Source of the DNA: Trachythela sp. YZ-2020
Lineage: Eukaryota; Cnidaria; Anthozoa; Malacalcyonacea; Clavulariidae
DNA: 64,000 bases
NCBI GenBank assembly: GCA_016169945.1
Contig: JADLSH010000114.1
Coordinates: forward strand, 868,001 to 932,000
Direction: 5' to 3'
Shown piece after piece: positions 29,466 through 41,039 of this stretch. Numbering within the stretch: position 1 is the stretch's first letter; each line of letters starts with the position of its first letter. A program made the position numbers and the translations under genes. The notes under the pieces were generated by a model. The model was given only the letters and a program-made list of their open reading frames with translations. It was not told where the DNA came from and did not search any database.

Positions 29466-31065
29466 AACCAGTGTGCTGTGTACGAAATATCTTGATTACA
29501 ATTATGACAGAATCGTCAGAAAGATGATCAATCTATGATCTGTGTAAAATTTAGCTTTTACTGTGCGGACAGTAGAAATTCAATTTCCCCAACTTATTCG
29601 ATTGTACCATTTATCGACGTATCGCTTCCAAAGATCACTATGTATAATGAAATTAAGGCGAAATTGCGTTGGAATATTCTATCCATTCCCAGTCATCTCC
29701 ATTACGTAACTATGATCAATTAGATTTTTAATAACCAGCTCATTCAATTAAACTTAACCAGCTCGTGTCAAATTTGTAATTCTTGTACATGCCTAATCTA
29801 TCTCAGAGCTTTCATTAGGAAAACATGATCTAAAAACAGCTGCTAAACCACTCTGCCATCGGAACAATATCATATATGACGTAGATCGTGCAGGACTCTT
29901 GGACGTTCAAATATATAGTTAAATTCATACTTTACCGAGTTGATCCTATAGCTATAGCTGGAGCGCCAGCACAAGTCAATGTCCATAGTACAAGTTCGGC
30001 GTCCAAAAAGGACCGACTGAATTGCATGGTTTCGTCTCTTCCAGATCGAAGGAGTCATGAAACCGGTCGAATTCTATTACATGTCATCGTGGAACGGGAC
30101 AAATTCCCGTGTCGATCCAAATCAGTCTGACGGTCTCGTGTACATGTACGTAGTCTCAAAGTTTATTTTCCACAAATAGCATGTCTATAACATGTAGCTC
30201 CTTATATACACTCACTTGTGTATATTTAAAGTGTATATGCATCAGTTCATTTTAGGTAAGCAAATTTACTGCGAAAAGTTGAACATTTGCTTGCGGTAAA
30301 GCTCGTCTGTTGTTAAATATTAGCTTATTAATGTAATCCTTAATATTGCCCCATATTTGATGATGAGCAGGACAAACGGAACGTTAACATGCTCATACGT
30401 AATTACGACTTTCCTTTGTTTGGCCAAATAAGTAAAGTAGGAATAAATTTAACAGAAATCGATTACAAATAGATAGATTGCGCAGAAACTACATAAAGAA
30501 AACTTACCAAAAACCTACGAGTCAAGACGCATCAATTCTCTTCGTCAACGGCTTTCTGTATCAACCAACGTTCCTTTATAAAGAAGCGCTAAGAAAATGC
30601 AATAACAGTAAAATGTTTGCAAACAGATGTCATTTTTGCAGACAGGTACGGCGTAGTTAAATATTCATGTTTTATTTTATCTTTTAAATATACAGCTAAT
30701 CTTGAGTTGCTTGGCAATCCAGCGACTTTTTGAAGCCACTCATGATGGCCGTCATGGACGTATAGAGCCGGAAAAAACACCACTTGGAAACATGGATTTA
30801 CTCTAGAACAGTGAGCTCTATACAGAAAACCAGGAACAATTATTTTAAATTGAAACATTAGGATGAAAAACGGATATTTCTTGCTCATTTTGCTCAAAAA
30901 CAAGCTTTTGATTCAATTTTCCACTCCTCGAAATTCTCCTAGTCTTTTTTAAACTAAATTCCCCCCGCGTGGTTCCCGCTCTTAGCTTTTTTACAATTTC
31001 GTACCCAGTGCTTCTTCGCTTGTTTAATATGCGAAATATTCTTCCGCCTAAAGGAGTGATTTAAT
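29466..31065. other. intergenic sequence, no supported gene
   Basis: Several short open frames (for example 29,888-30,130 and 30,478-30,660) show no recognisable domain or splice context. Confidence 0.45.
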
Positions 31066-31468
31066 AGCCATTTTCACACTAGAAGACGGACAAGTCGTCC
31101 TGACGAACAAATCGTCTGGAAATTTGTTTGTCTAATATGAATTCTAGACAGACAAAAACATAGTTAAACACATTTTGTTTTCCCAAAATACCGCTATTTC
31201 CATTCTCCTCGTGACCGCAATATTTTAATTTGTTCGTGTACTTTGTTCGACGTGTGTGAATCCAAGACGTTTTTCGATGACTTGTTCGTCCAGACGATTA
31301 AATCGTCTTCGAAAAATCGTCTTAACAGACGGACAGAGGGTCGGACAAATTTAGACGATTTGTTCGTCTGAAATTTTGTCCGACTCGTTTTCACTTCAGA
31401 CGATTTGGCCGACTGAGACGATTTGTTCGTCTAGACGACTTGTTCGTCTTCTAGTGTGAAAACGGCTA
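31066..31468. mobile_element. MITE with long subterminal AGACGA repeats
   Basis: The inverted ends read AGCCATTTTCACACTAGAAG and AGCCGTTTTCACACTAGAAG. Inside, ACGAACAAATCGTC and related AGACGATTTGTTCGTC units occur many times in both directions. No coding capacity; superfamily and target duplication not resolved. Confidence 0.7.
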
Positions 31469-31560
31469 ATATGGCTTCGACTATATAGCACCCTTGCCGT
31501 GTTTCCGCTTCACTGGTAGGCAAATTCCAATTATAATAGCAACCATCTTGGAGTGTCGTA

Positions 31561-32560
31561 TTGTGGAAAACAATTGGAATCCCAACGCGTCTGTATGGTT
31601 GCGAACTGTGGAACTATCTTACCAATACAGATATTGGCACTTTATGCCGCGTACAAAGATATGCCGCTAAGTACATCCAAAGTTTGGGCATGAACACTTG
31701 CTCAGAAGCAGCTATAGGAAGCCTAGGGCTGTGGACAATGGAGGGAGTTATTGACAAAGCAAAACTTATTTATCTTGGTAGACTGTGCCAACTACTACCA
31801 AACAGGTGTTTATCTCTAGATTATTTTCATTTATTTACAATGATGACAGAATATCTATTGGTTTTATATCAGACATTGTCAGAATACCCAGTAAGCATGA
31901 ACTGTTAGTTTACTTTAGGAAATATGTTGATGAACAGCACTTCCCAAGTCACAGGGAGTGGCGGAATATTGTTATCTCAAACGTGCAACAGCACGATCAA
32001 AACAACTGGAGAGAAGGCATGAAAACGAAAATTGAACTAACTCACTTTCAAGAGATTCACAGATATATGGAAATGCTTACCTTGTGGGAGATAGCGAAGC
32101 GCAATCCTTTTGACAAAATAGCAATAAACAATTTGGTCAATCTGGTATTTAGAAATGTTTCTGACGTTCTAATGCCCGTGATTGACGAAAACATCAACTC
32201 GTACAGATGCAAACTATGATATAAAGACATTTTGGATATCAACCAGCACTTCCTAATGAATTGTAGTTCCCTAAGTGCATGGACTGCGAAATCAAATGTG
32301 GGATGAAATATATGACAAACTACCAACTCAGCATGTTTACTCGAGAACGAAACCGACCAATATGAATATCTAATAGGAGGAACTTTGCCTTGTACACCTG
32401 CGATATTAACAGAAATTCCTGATAAACTTTGTATCATTGATGGAAAATGGACGATTCAAATGTACTGTAAGACAAATTATCCGAAATATAAAGATTTTAA
32501 CTATATTATGGGCTGGGCCCACAAACTTTAGTTGTTTTAATCGTAAATAGGCTTACATTT
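31561..32560 (+). pseudogene. non-LTR retrotransposon ORF2 C-terminal fragment
   Basis: The frame begins IGIPTRLYGCELWNYLTNTD, a signature of the RT C-terminal region in one group of animal LINEs. It switches frame near 31,850 and ends with KYKDFNYIMGWAHKL near 32,530. A stop near 32,219 and two frameshifts make it a pseudogene. The RT catalytic domain lies outside the fragment. Confidence 0.65.
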
Positions 32561-32639
32561 TATAGTAATTTTAATATAGTAATGTATATATACTGGGTTT
32601 GGTGGATAATCCAAGCGAGTAGATATATACACAATTTAA

Positions 32640-32830
32640 GACCTAACCAGGAACGGTTGCGAAAAATGAAACACTAGGTCCTCTGGCAGGAATTGAACCC
32701 ACGGCCTTGCGATTCCGGTGCAGCGCTCTAACCAACTGAGCCACAGAGGCCAGCGCGTTGAGCTGTAACCTGCAATCTCAACCTGCCGTCTGGGTGCAAT
32801 AGACGCCTCACCTAGCTCCAACAATGGTTG
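32640..32830 (-). mobile_element. tRNA-derived SINE
   Basis: On the minus strand a tRNA-like region (about 32,757-32,683) contains an A-box (TGGCTCAGTTGG), a B-box (GGTTCAATTCC) and pairing acceptor ends (CCTCTG with CAGAGG). The anticodon stem does not pair properly, so it is not a working tRNA gene. A short unrelated leader precedes it. It fits a pol III-transcribed SINE. Confidence 0.6.
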
Positions 32831-32859
32831 GGCGGAGCATTCCTATTTACAAGCGGATT

Positions 32860-34408
32860 TGGGTAGAAAACAAACGGTATGAGTCCGACGGCACAAATTT
32901 CTGTGACTGTGTATAGGCCGTGTGTAGCCTCTACACACTATGTGACAACTGTTCGAGCTAATACAATTAAACGGCCTCGATCCAAATCAAAAACCAACCA
33001 AACTGATGCGAAGCAATAATCAAACCCTTGTGAGTATACTGTTCAGACTGAACAACTGGTAAATTGGCCACAACGAATGCATTACAACTAATAACTCGAA
33101 TAGCCAAACACACTTATAAGTTATAAGTGGCCCCCAATCAATCATTAAGTCGGTGTTAATTAACCATTTGAATACAACTGAGAAGTTGCCCGAACCAATA
33201 CACTATATTTTATAAACTATTCCAACAATAACATCAATAAAATTAAACGGTGTGAGTTAATTAATATTTAAACACAATTGTAAATTGACCCCAGCCAATA
33301 CATAATTAATAGCCGTGAATTGACTATTCAAGCGACGTGTAAATGAAAGTTGGTCTAAACCAATACGTCGAAAGTCTGTGCATGGACATGCTTAGCACGG
33401 TTGGTAATGGCCCCGACCCGTAGATTAATTAGTTGTGAGAGAAGCATGCCAACACAATGAGAATGGCAGCGACACCTCGACCAATACCACTGCATAAATA
33501 GAATATTCCATGTTCTAAATTGACTTCTCGGCACCTACTGAGCCAATAATAAAGCATATAGTAATAGGCCAAACTCAATGCGACAGTTACAGTATATTCA
33601 ACGTCGTTTCTGAAAGCATTCCCTTGGAGTATATAAACAAGTGTTAACCTCGATGGAAAGCAGTTCAAAACGGTGGGAAATTTACTTCTGTATTCCTCAT
33701 AAATATTGGCCACAACCAAGCCACAATTAGCGTTGGAATAAAACAATTGAAAATCGGCGTTGTTCTGGCCCCGACCAAATTCAGTGAATAGAGTAATAGA
33801 CGATTCTGTCTCTCTGGCCCCAACCAGGTTTGAAACCGCCATGTGAATGTATACCTCCCCACCTACAAGGTAAAAGGCCTAATTCATGAAAGCTAAACCG
33901 ATGCAAAGCCTAAATTTAAGTGTCTATGACTATGAGTTGCACCAGGCTAGACGTTACGCTTGGCTACAGCAAGTATGTGTATATGTGGCCTGTGCCGTGG
34001 GAAATGATGCTACACGTCTTATTTACCACCGCTTGCTACACTCGCCTAGTCCTACAGAATGCTTTTCATGCCTTAGGCTTAGCTAACCATTTCCTGAAAG
34101 GGCCGCGACCCACTTCATCTTTACACTCAGCACGATAATTCATAAAATCTCACAAAGCTGGTGCGAAAACAACCAACTCGTTCGGCCCCAACCGAGAGGC
34201 AAAGAGATTACGATTTTTGCATAAAACAAAATACAGACCTCAATATGCAGGGTCAATGCCAATGGTCTTCAGCTGACGCTTGGACTTGGTTGTGTGCCAC
34301 TTGTTCGATGATTTGGCTTCCAACTTCGGTTGGGCCGGCTGGAGAAACTTGAACATCATTTGGTATTTGAGCTTCTTCTGTCTTGACTGAGTTTTTCATA
34401 ATTTCAAG
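32860..34408 (+). promoter_or_regulatory. putative LINE 5' UTR with degenerate GGCCCC-ACCAAT repeats
   Basis: Upstream of the LINE ORF1, variants of GGCCCCRACCAAT recur at irregular 50-150 bp spacing (for example near 33,187, 33,288, 33,476, 33,765, 33,818 and 34,188), interleaved with TTAATTRA blocks. Reiterated promoter units in LINE 5' UTRs are known in other animals. The true element start is not fixed. Confidence 0.4.
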
Positions 34409-35725
34409 ATGGCGAGCGGTCAGACAAATGAGTGCTCTTCAGAAATTAGCTCTTTGTCGCTACAAAAGCATTCTCAAATCTGTAATTCGACTAATAAAAC
34501 AAGATTAAGTAATGAGCAAGATGACTCGCTATCAAAAAGCAAACTAAAACTAACTTGGACAGGGGATTTTGCATCACTAAAGTCGTTTGTGTGCAACGAT
34601 ATGAACCTTCAAGGTGTGTGGAATCAACCTGGTGGAGATAGAAAAGTATTTATTGGAGAATCGTTTCGCATTACGTGGAGGAAAGGCAAAAAGCTTCTTA
34701 ATTTCGAAGGTACAGATTCCCAAAAGATCAAACGGACCTTTTGTATGAAATTCTGTGACATTCAAGAATTTAAATATGATGATCAAAGTGCGAATCCGGT
34801 AGCTGCGTGTGCCGCTGTTCCTCCGACGTGTAAATGTAGTGAGTTGTCTGTCGATCTGGAAGGTATTAAATTGGAGCAAGTGATATCGCAAAATGATGTT
34901 AAAGTAAATGATCACAAGGTGGGAAAACTTAGCGATGTAGTAATTCAACTTAGAAAGGAAGTGCATGACATGCGAGAAAGGTTGGATAAACATGTTGTAA
35001 ATTCGGCTTCGTGTTTATTAAAAGTCATTGACTGTTCAACCCAAACGTCCAGCCCTGAGTTGGGACCTCTCGACGATACTATATATTATAATAATAGAAA
35101 TGCTCACAATAGTGAACAAAAGCCGAGTGAGCCCGAATATGTAAACAACTATATAACAACTCGCCCTCAAGGCTTTTCTCGTGAGAACCGATCTATCAAC
35201 CTTAGGGAGAAACGCCACCAATCGGATTTGGACTCCGAAACATTCGAAGCGGCGATTCAAAGTGCTGATGCTTTGGAAAACCATCCCAAAAACACTTTGC
35301 CGCAAAATACTGTATATCACGGTAATGAAAATTCGTTAGAGGTTAATTGTCCAACTATGCATGAATTTTCCTTTGTGGAAAATCTTGAGGGGAATTCAAA
35401 AGAATCCTCTCAGCTATGTAATTTTAAATCCCAAAGTCATACGCCCGGGAAATACGGTGGCACACATAATTACAATCAAATCCCAGTTCGTATTACCAGA
35501 CTCGGAGAACAACCGAGGAAAAGTCATGCAAAATCAATTCGAAGACCAAAAGTCCGGAACCTTGTCGTTAATAATTACTGCACTGGTAATGATGTACCTT
35601 TACCGCAATATGAACGAAAGTGTAAATCTGGGAATGACAAACCTAAACAAAACAGTGAAGAGGATTTTTGTACGCATCCCAAGTGGAAATACAAATCAAT
35701 AAACTGGTTCCGCTATCATTATTAA
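34409..35725 (+). CDS. LINE ORF1 protein
   Basis: The 438-aa intact frame starts at an ATG preceded by CAAG and contains a coiled-coil-like stretch near residues 165-200 (VIQLRKEVHDMRERLDKH). Low-complexity polar sequence follows, with a basic C-terminus (RRPKVRNLVVNNY). ORF1 proteins of this kind trimerise and bind LINE RNA. No RRM or CCHC knuckle is obvious. The last 58 bp overlap the start of ORF2 in another frame, so ORF2 is probably reached by frameshifting or reinitiation. Confidence 0.7.
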   Translation: MASGQTNECSSEISSLSLQKHSQICNSTNKTRLSNEQDDSLSKSKLKLTWTGDFASLKSFVCNDMNLQGVWNQPGGDRKVFIGESFRITWRKGKKLLNFEGTDSQKIKRTFCMKFCDIQEFKYDDQSANPVAACAAVPPTCKCSELSVDLEGIKLEQVISQNDVKVNDHKVGKLSDVVIQLRKEVHDMRERLDKHVVNSASCLLKVIDCSTQTSSPELGPLDDTIYYNNRNAHNSEQKPSEPEYVNNYITTRPQGFSRENRSINLREKRHQSDLDSETFEAAIQSADALENHPKNTLPQNTVYHGNENSLEVNCPTMHEFSFVENLEGNSKESSQLCNFKSQSHTPGKYGGTHNYNQIPVRITRLGEQPRKSHAKSIRRPKVRNLVVNNYCTGNDVPLPQYERKCKSGNDKPKQNSEEDFCTHPKWKYKSINWFRYHY

Positions 35726-38679
35726 GTGATTTCCCTAAAAGACATAATCCCTCAAATTGTATTTCCATTAAAGCAAACAACCAATGCACTTACAATCCGA
35801 TACAAACTAATCTTAACGTACGTTCGAATGTACAAAACCGCTATCAAAGTTCAAGACTTATTCTTGCCCATTTAAATGTTAGATCGTTAAAAAATAGAGA
35901 CAACTTAATACAGTTGAGACAATTAACACATGAACAACAGTATGATATTTTAACAATATCGGAATCATGGCTTAATTCAACGGTCCGAAATTCAGAAGTC
36001 GAAATTGAAGGTTATACGTTGTCACGTCTAGATCGCCTCAATAAACAAGGAGGAGGCGTTTGTGTCTTTACTCGCACTTCCTTGAAAACTAAGATTATAA
36101 AGGACATATCTGAAATCTCATCAGCGGGTTTTCATCAATTATGGCTGCAAATTCAACACAAAAAAATGAAATCGTTTTTACTATGTGTTGCCTATAGACC
36201 GCCGGATTGTCCAGTTTCATGTCTTGTGGAGGATTTTATGGACAATTACTCGTATGCTCTTACCTTTAGAAAATATATATTTGTAGCGGGTGACTTAAAT
36301 TGCAATTTATTAAAAGTCAGTCCAGAATCTGAAGTGCTGAATGAAATGTGCAACAGTTTGAACTTATCACAACTCATTAAAGAACCTACTAGAGTGACTT
36401 TGCAGTCCTCCTCTCTCATTGATGTGATCCTGGCATCAAATACAAGTTTGGTTGTGAAAAGTGGTGTTGAAGTGACGCATATTAGTGACCATTACCTGGT
36501 TTATTCAATATTAAAACTTAAATTACCAAAACAATTGTCTGGTTATATAGTCACAAGAAGTCTCAAGAATTACTCCCCTGAACGATTTACCAGAGATTTG
36601 GCACAAACTACCTGGCAGGAAAACTTTAATCAAAAATTTCTGAACGTTTTAAACATGCATGCTCCTATAAAGACTATAAAGATCAAACGTCGTTTGTGCC
36701 CTTTTGTCGATAGGGAAATTGTTGAAATGATGAAAACGAGAAAAATATTTCACAGAATCGCTCGTGAAACTGGTCAGGCTTTGGACTGGGACAGATATCG
36801 ATCGTATAAGAATCAGGTTAAAGAAAAATTGAGAGAAGCCGAAAGAAAGTTTGTACATAATAAAATCAATAACAACAATAACAACAATAACTCCTTGTGG
36901 AAAATTATTAGAGAATGTATCCCTAGGAAAGAAATATCACGTCCAGTGTATTCTCGGAATGTTAGTGAGTTGGCAAATGAATTTAATGATTTCTTTACCT
37001 CGGTTGGGGCAAAAGCGTCTGTAGATTCGAGAGCTATGGCTATTACATATGATCTTCCAAGAACTTCTCTTGAAATACCGTTTGACCCTTGTGCAGAAGA
37101 CGACAAATTTCACTTTCATCCTGTATCCTGTGACGTGATTCGCAAAATCATGTACTCGTTTCCATCCAATAAGGCTCCCGGACCAGATAAGGTTTCCATG
37201 TCTTTGATCAAAGATGCTTTGCCCTACATTCTTCATCCCCTTACGGACATTGTAAACTGCTCTTTGCGAGAATCCACGTTTCCCACTGCGTGGAAGTTAT
37301 CGGAAGTCATTCCATTGTTAAAAGAGGGTGACTATGAAATAGCAAATAATAATCGTCCGATTTCCTTGTTATCGGCAGCATCAAAGATTTGCGAGCGTGT
37401 GGCTTTAGAACAGTTAACCGACTATACGACACAGAAGAAATGTTTAAGCGAACACCAAAATGGAAACAAAAAGATGCACTCAACCGAAACATTAAATTTA
37501 TTAATATCGGACAAGATTTTAAAATCCATGGATGATAAGGAGGTCGTGGCTATAGTTTTATTAGATCTCTCTAAGGCCTTTGACAGTATAGATCATGCGT
37601 TACTATTAAAGAAGCTCAATGTGTTGGGCGTATCAAATACGGCAACATGTTGGTTCAAAAGTTATTTGACAGAACGCAAACAGGCTGTGCGTCTTGGATC
37701 GACACTCTCTGAAGAACGCGAAATTACCCATGGTGTTCCACAGGGTTCGATTATTGGACCGATGTTATTTAACATTTATATAAATGATCTACCGATGGCA
37801 CCAAAAGTATGTTCCCTAAAGTCGTTTGTGGATGATTCGAAACTTTTTCTGTCCTTTCCAATCAACGAAATGACGACAGCGGTCAAACTTAACGAGGATC
37901 TTCAAAGAGTTGCTTCCTGGTGTTCGTTAAATAGTCTCCTCATTAATCCAGAGAAAACGAAACTGCTCATGTTTGGAACTCGTTACATGTTGAAACAGAT
38001 ACCTACAAATTTTCAAATTTCTTTATTGGGGAAAGAACTAATTCCTGTAACTTCGGCCACAGTTCTAGGCGTTACATTGGATAGCAGCTTAAAGTACGAC
38101 GAGCATATTACTAAATTGGTTTCCTCTTGTGTAGGAAGCCTATGTCAAATTAACAGAGCAAAGCATATTTTTGATAAGAAAACATTACTTCGTATAATAA
38201 ACGCTTTAGTTTTTAGTAAACTCTATTACTGTTCAACTATATGGTCAAATTCATCAAAGAAAAATATTGCAAAATTGCAAAAAGTTCAAAACTTTGCTGC
38301 ACGTATCGTCACGGGAAAAAGGAAATTCGATCACATCACACCATCTTTAAAACAGCTAAACTGGTTACCAGTTAGTTACATGTTGCGTTTTAGAGACACC
38401 GTAATGGTTTTTAAATGTATCAGAGGTATGGCTCCATCATATTTGTGCTCCATGTTTGAGACAAGATCGCAGCTACATAATTTGAATACGAGAACTAGAG
38501 GAAATTTACAAATACCTTTTTGCAGGACGACGACCGGACAACGTTCTTTTAGCTATCGTGCTGTATCTATATGGAACAGTTTGCCAGAATGGTTGAAAGA
38601 CAATAATTTTAGTTTGCAACGATTTAAACATGAACTTAAAAGTTTATTGTTAAAAGAATTTTTTGAAGATCAGGAATGA
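35668..38679 (+). CDS. LINE ORF2: APE endonuclease plus reverse transcriptase
   Basis: The 1003-aa intact protein begins with an APE-type endonuclease (about residues 60-290) showing LAHLNVRSLKN, ISESWLN, VAYRPPD, VAGDLNCN and the terminal HISDHYLVYS. The RT (about 480-790) shows NNRPISLLSAASKICER, LDLSKAFDSIDHAL, HGVPQGSIIGPMLF and the catalytic FVDDSK box. The C-terminal VSIWNSLPEWLK block follows. All catalytic residues that can be judged are present. The protein nicks target DNA and copies LINE RNA there. Confidence 0.88.
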   Translation: MYASQVEIQINKLVPLSLLSDFPKRHNPSNCISIKANNQCTYNPIQTNLNVRSNVQNRYQSSRLILAHLNVRSLKNRDNLIQLRQLTHEQQYDILTISESWLNSTVRNSEVEIEGYTLSRLDRLNKQGGGVCVFTRTSLKTKIIKDISEISSAGFHQLWLQIQHKKMKSFLLCVAYRPPDCPVSCLVEDFMDNYSYALTFRKYIFVAGDLNCNLLKVSPESEVLNEMCNSLNLSQLIKEPTRVTLQSSSLIDVILASNTSLVVKSGVEVTHISDHYLVYSILKLKLPKQLSGYIVTRSLKNYSPERFTRDLAQTTWQENFNQKFLNVLNMHAPIKTIKIKRRLCPFVDREIVEMMKTRKIFHRIARETGQALDWDRYRSYKNQVKEKLREAERKFVHNKINNNNNNNNSLWKIIRECIPRKEISRPVYSRNVSELANEFNDFFTSVGAKASVDSRAMAITYDLPRTSLEIPFDPCAEDDKFHFHPVSCDVIRKIMYSFPSNKAPGPDKVSMSLIKDALPYILHPLTDIVNCSLRESTFPTAWKLSEVIPLLKEGDYEIANNNRPISLLSAASKICERVALEQLTDYTTQKKCLSEHQNGNKKMHSTETLNLLISDKILKSMDDKEVVAIVLLDLSKAFDSIDHALLLKKLNVLGVSNTATCWFKSYLTERKQAVRLGSTLSEEREITHGVPQGSIIGPMLFNIYINDLPMAPKVCSLKSFVDDSKLFLSFPINEMTTAVKLNEDLQRVASWCSLNSLLINPEKTKLLMFGTRYMLKQIPTNFQISLLGKELIPVTSATVLGVTLDSSLKYDEHITKLVSSCVGSLCQINRAKHIFDKKTLLRIINALVFSKLYYCSTIWSNSSKKNIAKLQKVQNFAARIVTGKRKFDHITPSLKQLNWLPVSYMLRFRDTVMVFKCIRGMAPSYLCSMFETRSQLHNLNTRTRGNLQIPFCRTTTGQRSFSYRAVSIWNSLPEWLKDNNFSLQRFKHELKSLLLKEFFEDQE

Positions 38680-38889
38680 CATTTTTAATAGTTCTTGAAT
38701 AGTTTTTATATATAGTATAGTTCTACAATCTTGGAGGGGTTTTTATAGTTTGGATAACATTTTGTAGTTTAGAAAACATTTTATAGTAATCTTAGAAAAC
38801 ATTTTATAGTTTAAATACTTTATCATGTAATTAAGCACTGAAAAACCCTTTTGGGAGTGTTTAAATGTAATAATAATAATAATAAAAAC

Positions 38890-39030
38890 TACCTTCCGGG
38901 CAGAGCGTTTAACAAACTGATTCCGACTTAATGGGATATCATTGTTTTTTAGCCAATGTTACGCATGACTGCACTTGGAATAATTCAGGCATTTATAAGT
39001 CATTCCTGTGTCTTTAAAAATATTGCAGAC
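38890..39030 (-). pseudogene. LINE RT fragment, distal part (left of the Harbinger insertion)
   Basis: In minus orientation this continues the RT C-terminal region at 43,512-43,660 after removal of the Harbinger element (TYKCLN block near 38,985). It is degenerate. Confidence 0.5.
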
Positions 39031-39033
39031 CTG
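39031..39033. repeat. 3-bp target duplication CTG (left)
   Basis: CTG precedes the terminus GGGCCGG and also follows the other terminus at 43,512-43,514. Harbinger elements make 3-bp duplications. Confidence 0.8.
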
Positions 39034-39239
39034 GGGCCGGTTGTATCAAAGGTGGATAAGTCGCTATCCGGCGGATAAATTTTATCGAGAGTAAAAATTG
39101 CGTTGTACCAAGCTTGGATAGCGTTATCCAGCGGATAAAAAAGCACTATCCGTAGGATAAATTTATCCGAGGTCGGGAGGTAGTTTAAATCCACTATCCG
39201 GTGGATAAAATAAAATTAATGTTAAATTTCACTATTATT

Positions 39240-40701
39240 TCGACAACAACATGGCGCTTTTATACCGAATTCCCGGCTTTTATTATACAACTTACCTCGC
39301 GCAAATATCAGAGCAGACAAAGCTTTTCGGAGAGAAATACCAGACGATGATATTTTACGGTATTATTCCGACAGCGAATTACGAGCCCGATATCGTTTCG
39401 GAAAAGAGGCAATTTCCAACATCGTTCGCCTTGTCGAAGACGATATAAGCCCGACGACTAACAGAACCTTCTGAATTTCGGCTACAAACCAAGTCCTAAT
39501 AACTCTGAGATTTTTGGCCACGGGAAGCTTCCTACAAGTCGTTGGAGATACCATTGCAGGAGTAGACAAGGCTACGGTTAGCAGGGTTGTTCTTCGAGTA
39601 ACTTTAGCTATCGCTGCAAAATTTGACGACTACGTAAAATTTCCGCACACACAACAAGAAAAAGATATCATCAAACAAGGGTTTTATGATCTTGGAGGCT
39701 TTCCATGTGTCATTGGATGTGTTGACGGATCGCACGTGAGAATTCTAGCGCCAGCAGACAACGAACCCAATTTTGTAAACAGAAAGGGCTACCACAGCAT
39801 AAACGTTCAAGGAATATGCGATCACAAGGGTATTGTACCGTACTATTGTTTATATTTACAAGTGTAATTTAATATGTATACACTTGACACATTTCCGGTT
39901 AACTCACTCATTTCCATCACTTAAAAGGAGCGAAGTAAATTTTGTTGAATTGTGACAATTTTACCAATATGACAAAGACAAATTCCGAAGAATAATGTAA
40001 TCTTAAATTGATGGCATAATTCTTCATTTCTTCACAATTTGTTTCCCTTATATTTACTGAAAGTATCTGCTAGCTTTGGTAATTGCACCACTTGGCAATG
40101 GTTTTGTTATGCAAGATCAAGAATTTGGGGGTTAACATGTAATATAAACAAAGAAATTGGTTAGCATTAGATGCTATAATTAGGGGTGCTTATATATCGA
40201 GTAATTTCCATGGTTCTGTTCTTTCAATACAGGAAAGTTTCTCAACGTTGTCGCAAAATGGCCTGGTTCAACCCATGACAGCCACATCTTCCGTAACTGT
40301 GCTATTGGGCTTTGGAAGGAACTTCTTTGGATGATGGTGTTCTACTTGGAGACAGTGGGTATGCCTGCTTGCCTTATCTAATGACACCATACCAAGATCC
40401 AGTGACGGCTAAGGAACGAAGATTCAACAGAGCACAAAAGGTAACCAGGTCATCAGTTGAAAGAGCATTTGGCATTCTGAAACGAAGATTCCATCTCTTG
40501 CACTCCGAAATTAGAATGTTACCTGAGAGTGTATGTACCCTTGTTGCTGCATGTTGTGTCCTTCACAACATAGCAATTGAAAACAACGAACCTATGGAAT
40601 ATGATGATGATGATCAAGACCCACCAGACCTAGGACATAACTATGATGGTGCGAACAGGGGAACGGCTGTTCGAAATCATATAACCAACACATACTTCTA
40701 A
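39240..40701 (+). pseudogene. HARBI1-like transposase (damaged)
   Basis: The reading passes from MALLYRIPG through a frame change to ILRYYSDSELRARYRFGKEA, then after a TGA near 39,465 to VLITLRFLATGSFLQVVGD. The DDE triad is visible: Asp in CVDGSHVRI (codon 39,724), Asp in GSTHDSHIF (codon 40,277) and Glu in VERAFGILKRRF (codon 40,459). A GT-AG intron at 39,830-40,232 restores [17 protein letters not shown] exactly. A frameshift near 40,311 looks like loss of one copy of a repeated 10-bp GAAGGAACTT. The catalytic residues survive but the frame does not. Confidence 0.82.
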
Positions 40702-40842
40702 TAATTAAAGAGGATGTCAAGTCCGTTCTGCCTCTGATGTAAACAATACCAAAATTTCATGTTGTTTCGACATCTTCTATGTTGAAACTCTAATCTATAA
40801 TAATTTAAAAGCATAGCAAACCAGAATGATGTTTGACATTAA

Positions 40843-40932
40843 AGGGGCCCTACAGTCATTTTTGTATGGCTAGGTACCTTAGTAAACAATACTTATGTGG
40901 CAAAGCCGTAAATAAATTACTGTAGGGCCCCT
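40843..40932. mobile_element. 90-bp piggyBac-like MITE with TTAA duplication
   Basis: The inverted ends AGGGGCCCTACAGT and ACTGTAGGGCCCCT are flanked on both sides by TTAA (40,839-40,842 and 40,933-40,936). It lies inside the Harbinger element. The TTAA duplication is typical of piggyBac. Confidence 0.65.
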
Positions 40933-41039
40933 TTAACTAAGTATATCATATTTTATAAATATAGCATGTTTAAAATATATACATTAACTGCATGCTGCCA
41001 GTTTGTTTACATACGGACTTCACTTCTCCTTTAACTAAT

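Larger units (their letters stand above)
34409..38884 (+). mobile_element. nearly intact two-ORF LINE
   Basis: Both frames are open, and the element ends in a TAATAATAATAATAATAAA-type tail (about 38,868-38,885), as in L2/CR1-like families. It is the only LINE in the window with an uninterrupted endonuclease-RT protein, and it is likely among the youngest. The fragment interrupted by the Harbinger element is closely related to it. Confidence 0.8.

Noticed and set aside
29888..30130. 80-codon frame as a gene
   Set aside because: Open on both strands, no recognisable motif and no splice sites.
32683..32757. Functional tRNA gene on the minus strand
   Set aside because: A- and B-boxes and acceptor pairing are present but the anticodon stem does not pair, and the unit sits in a longer SINE-like context.
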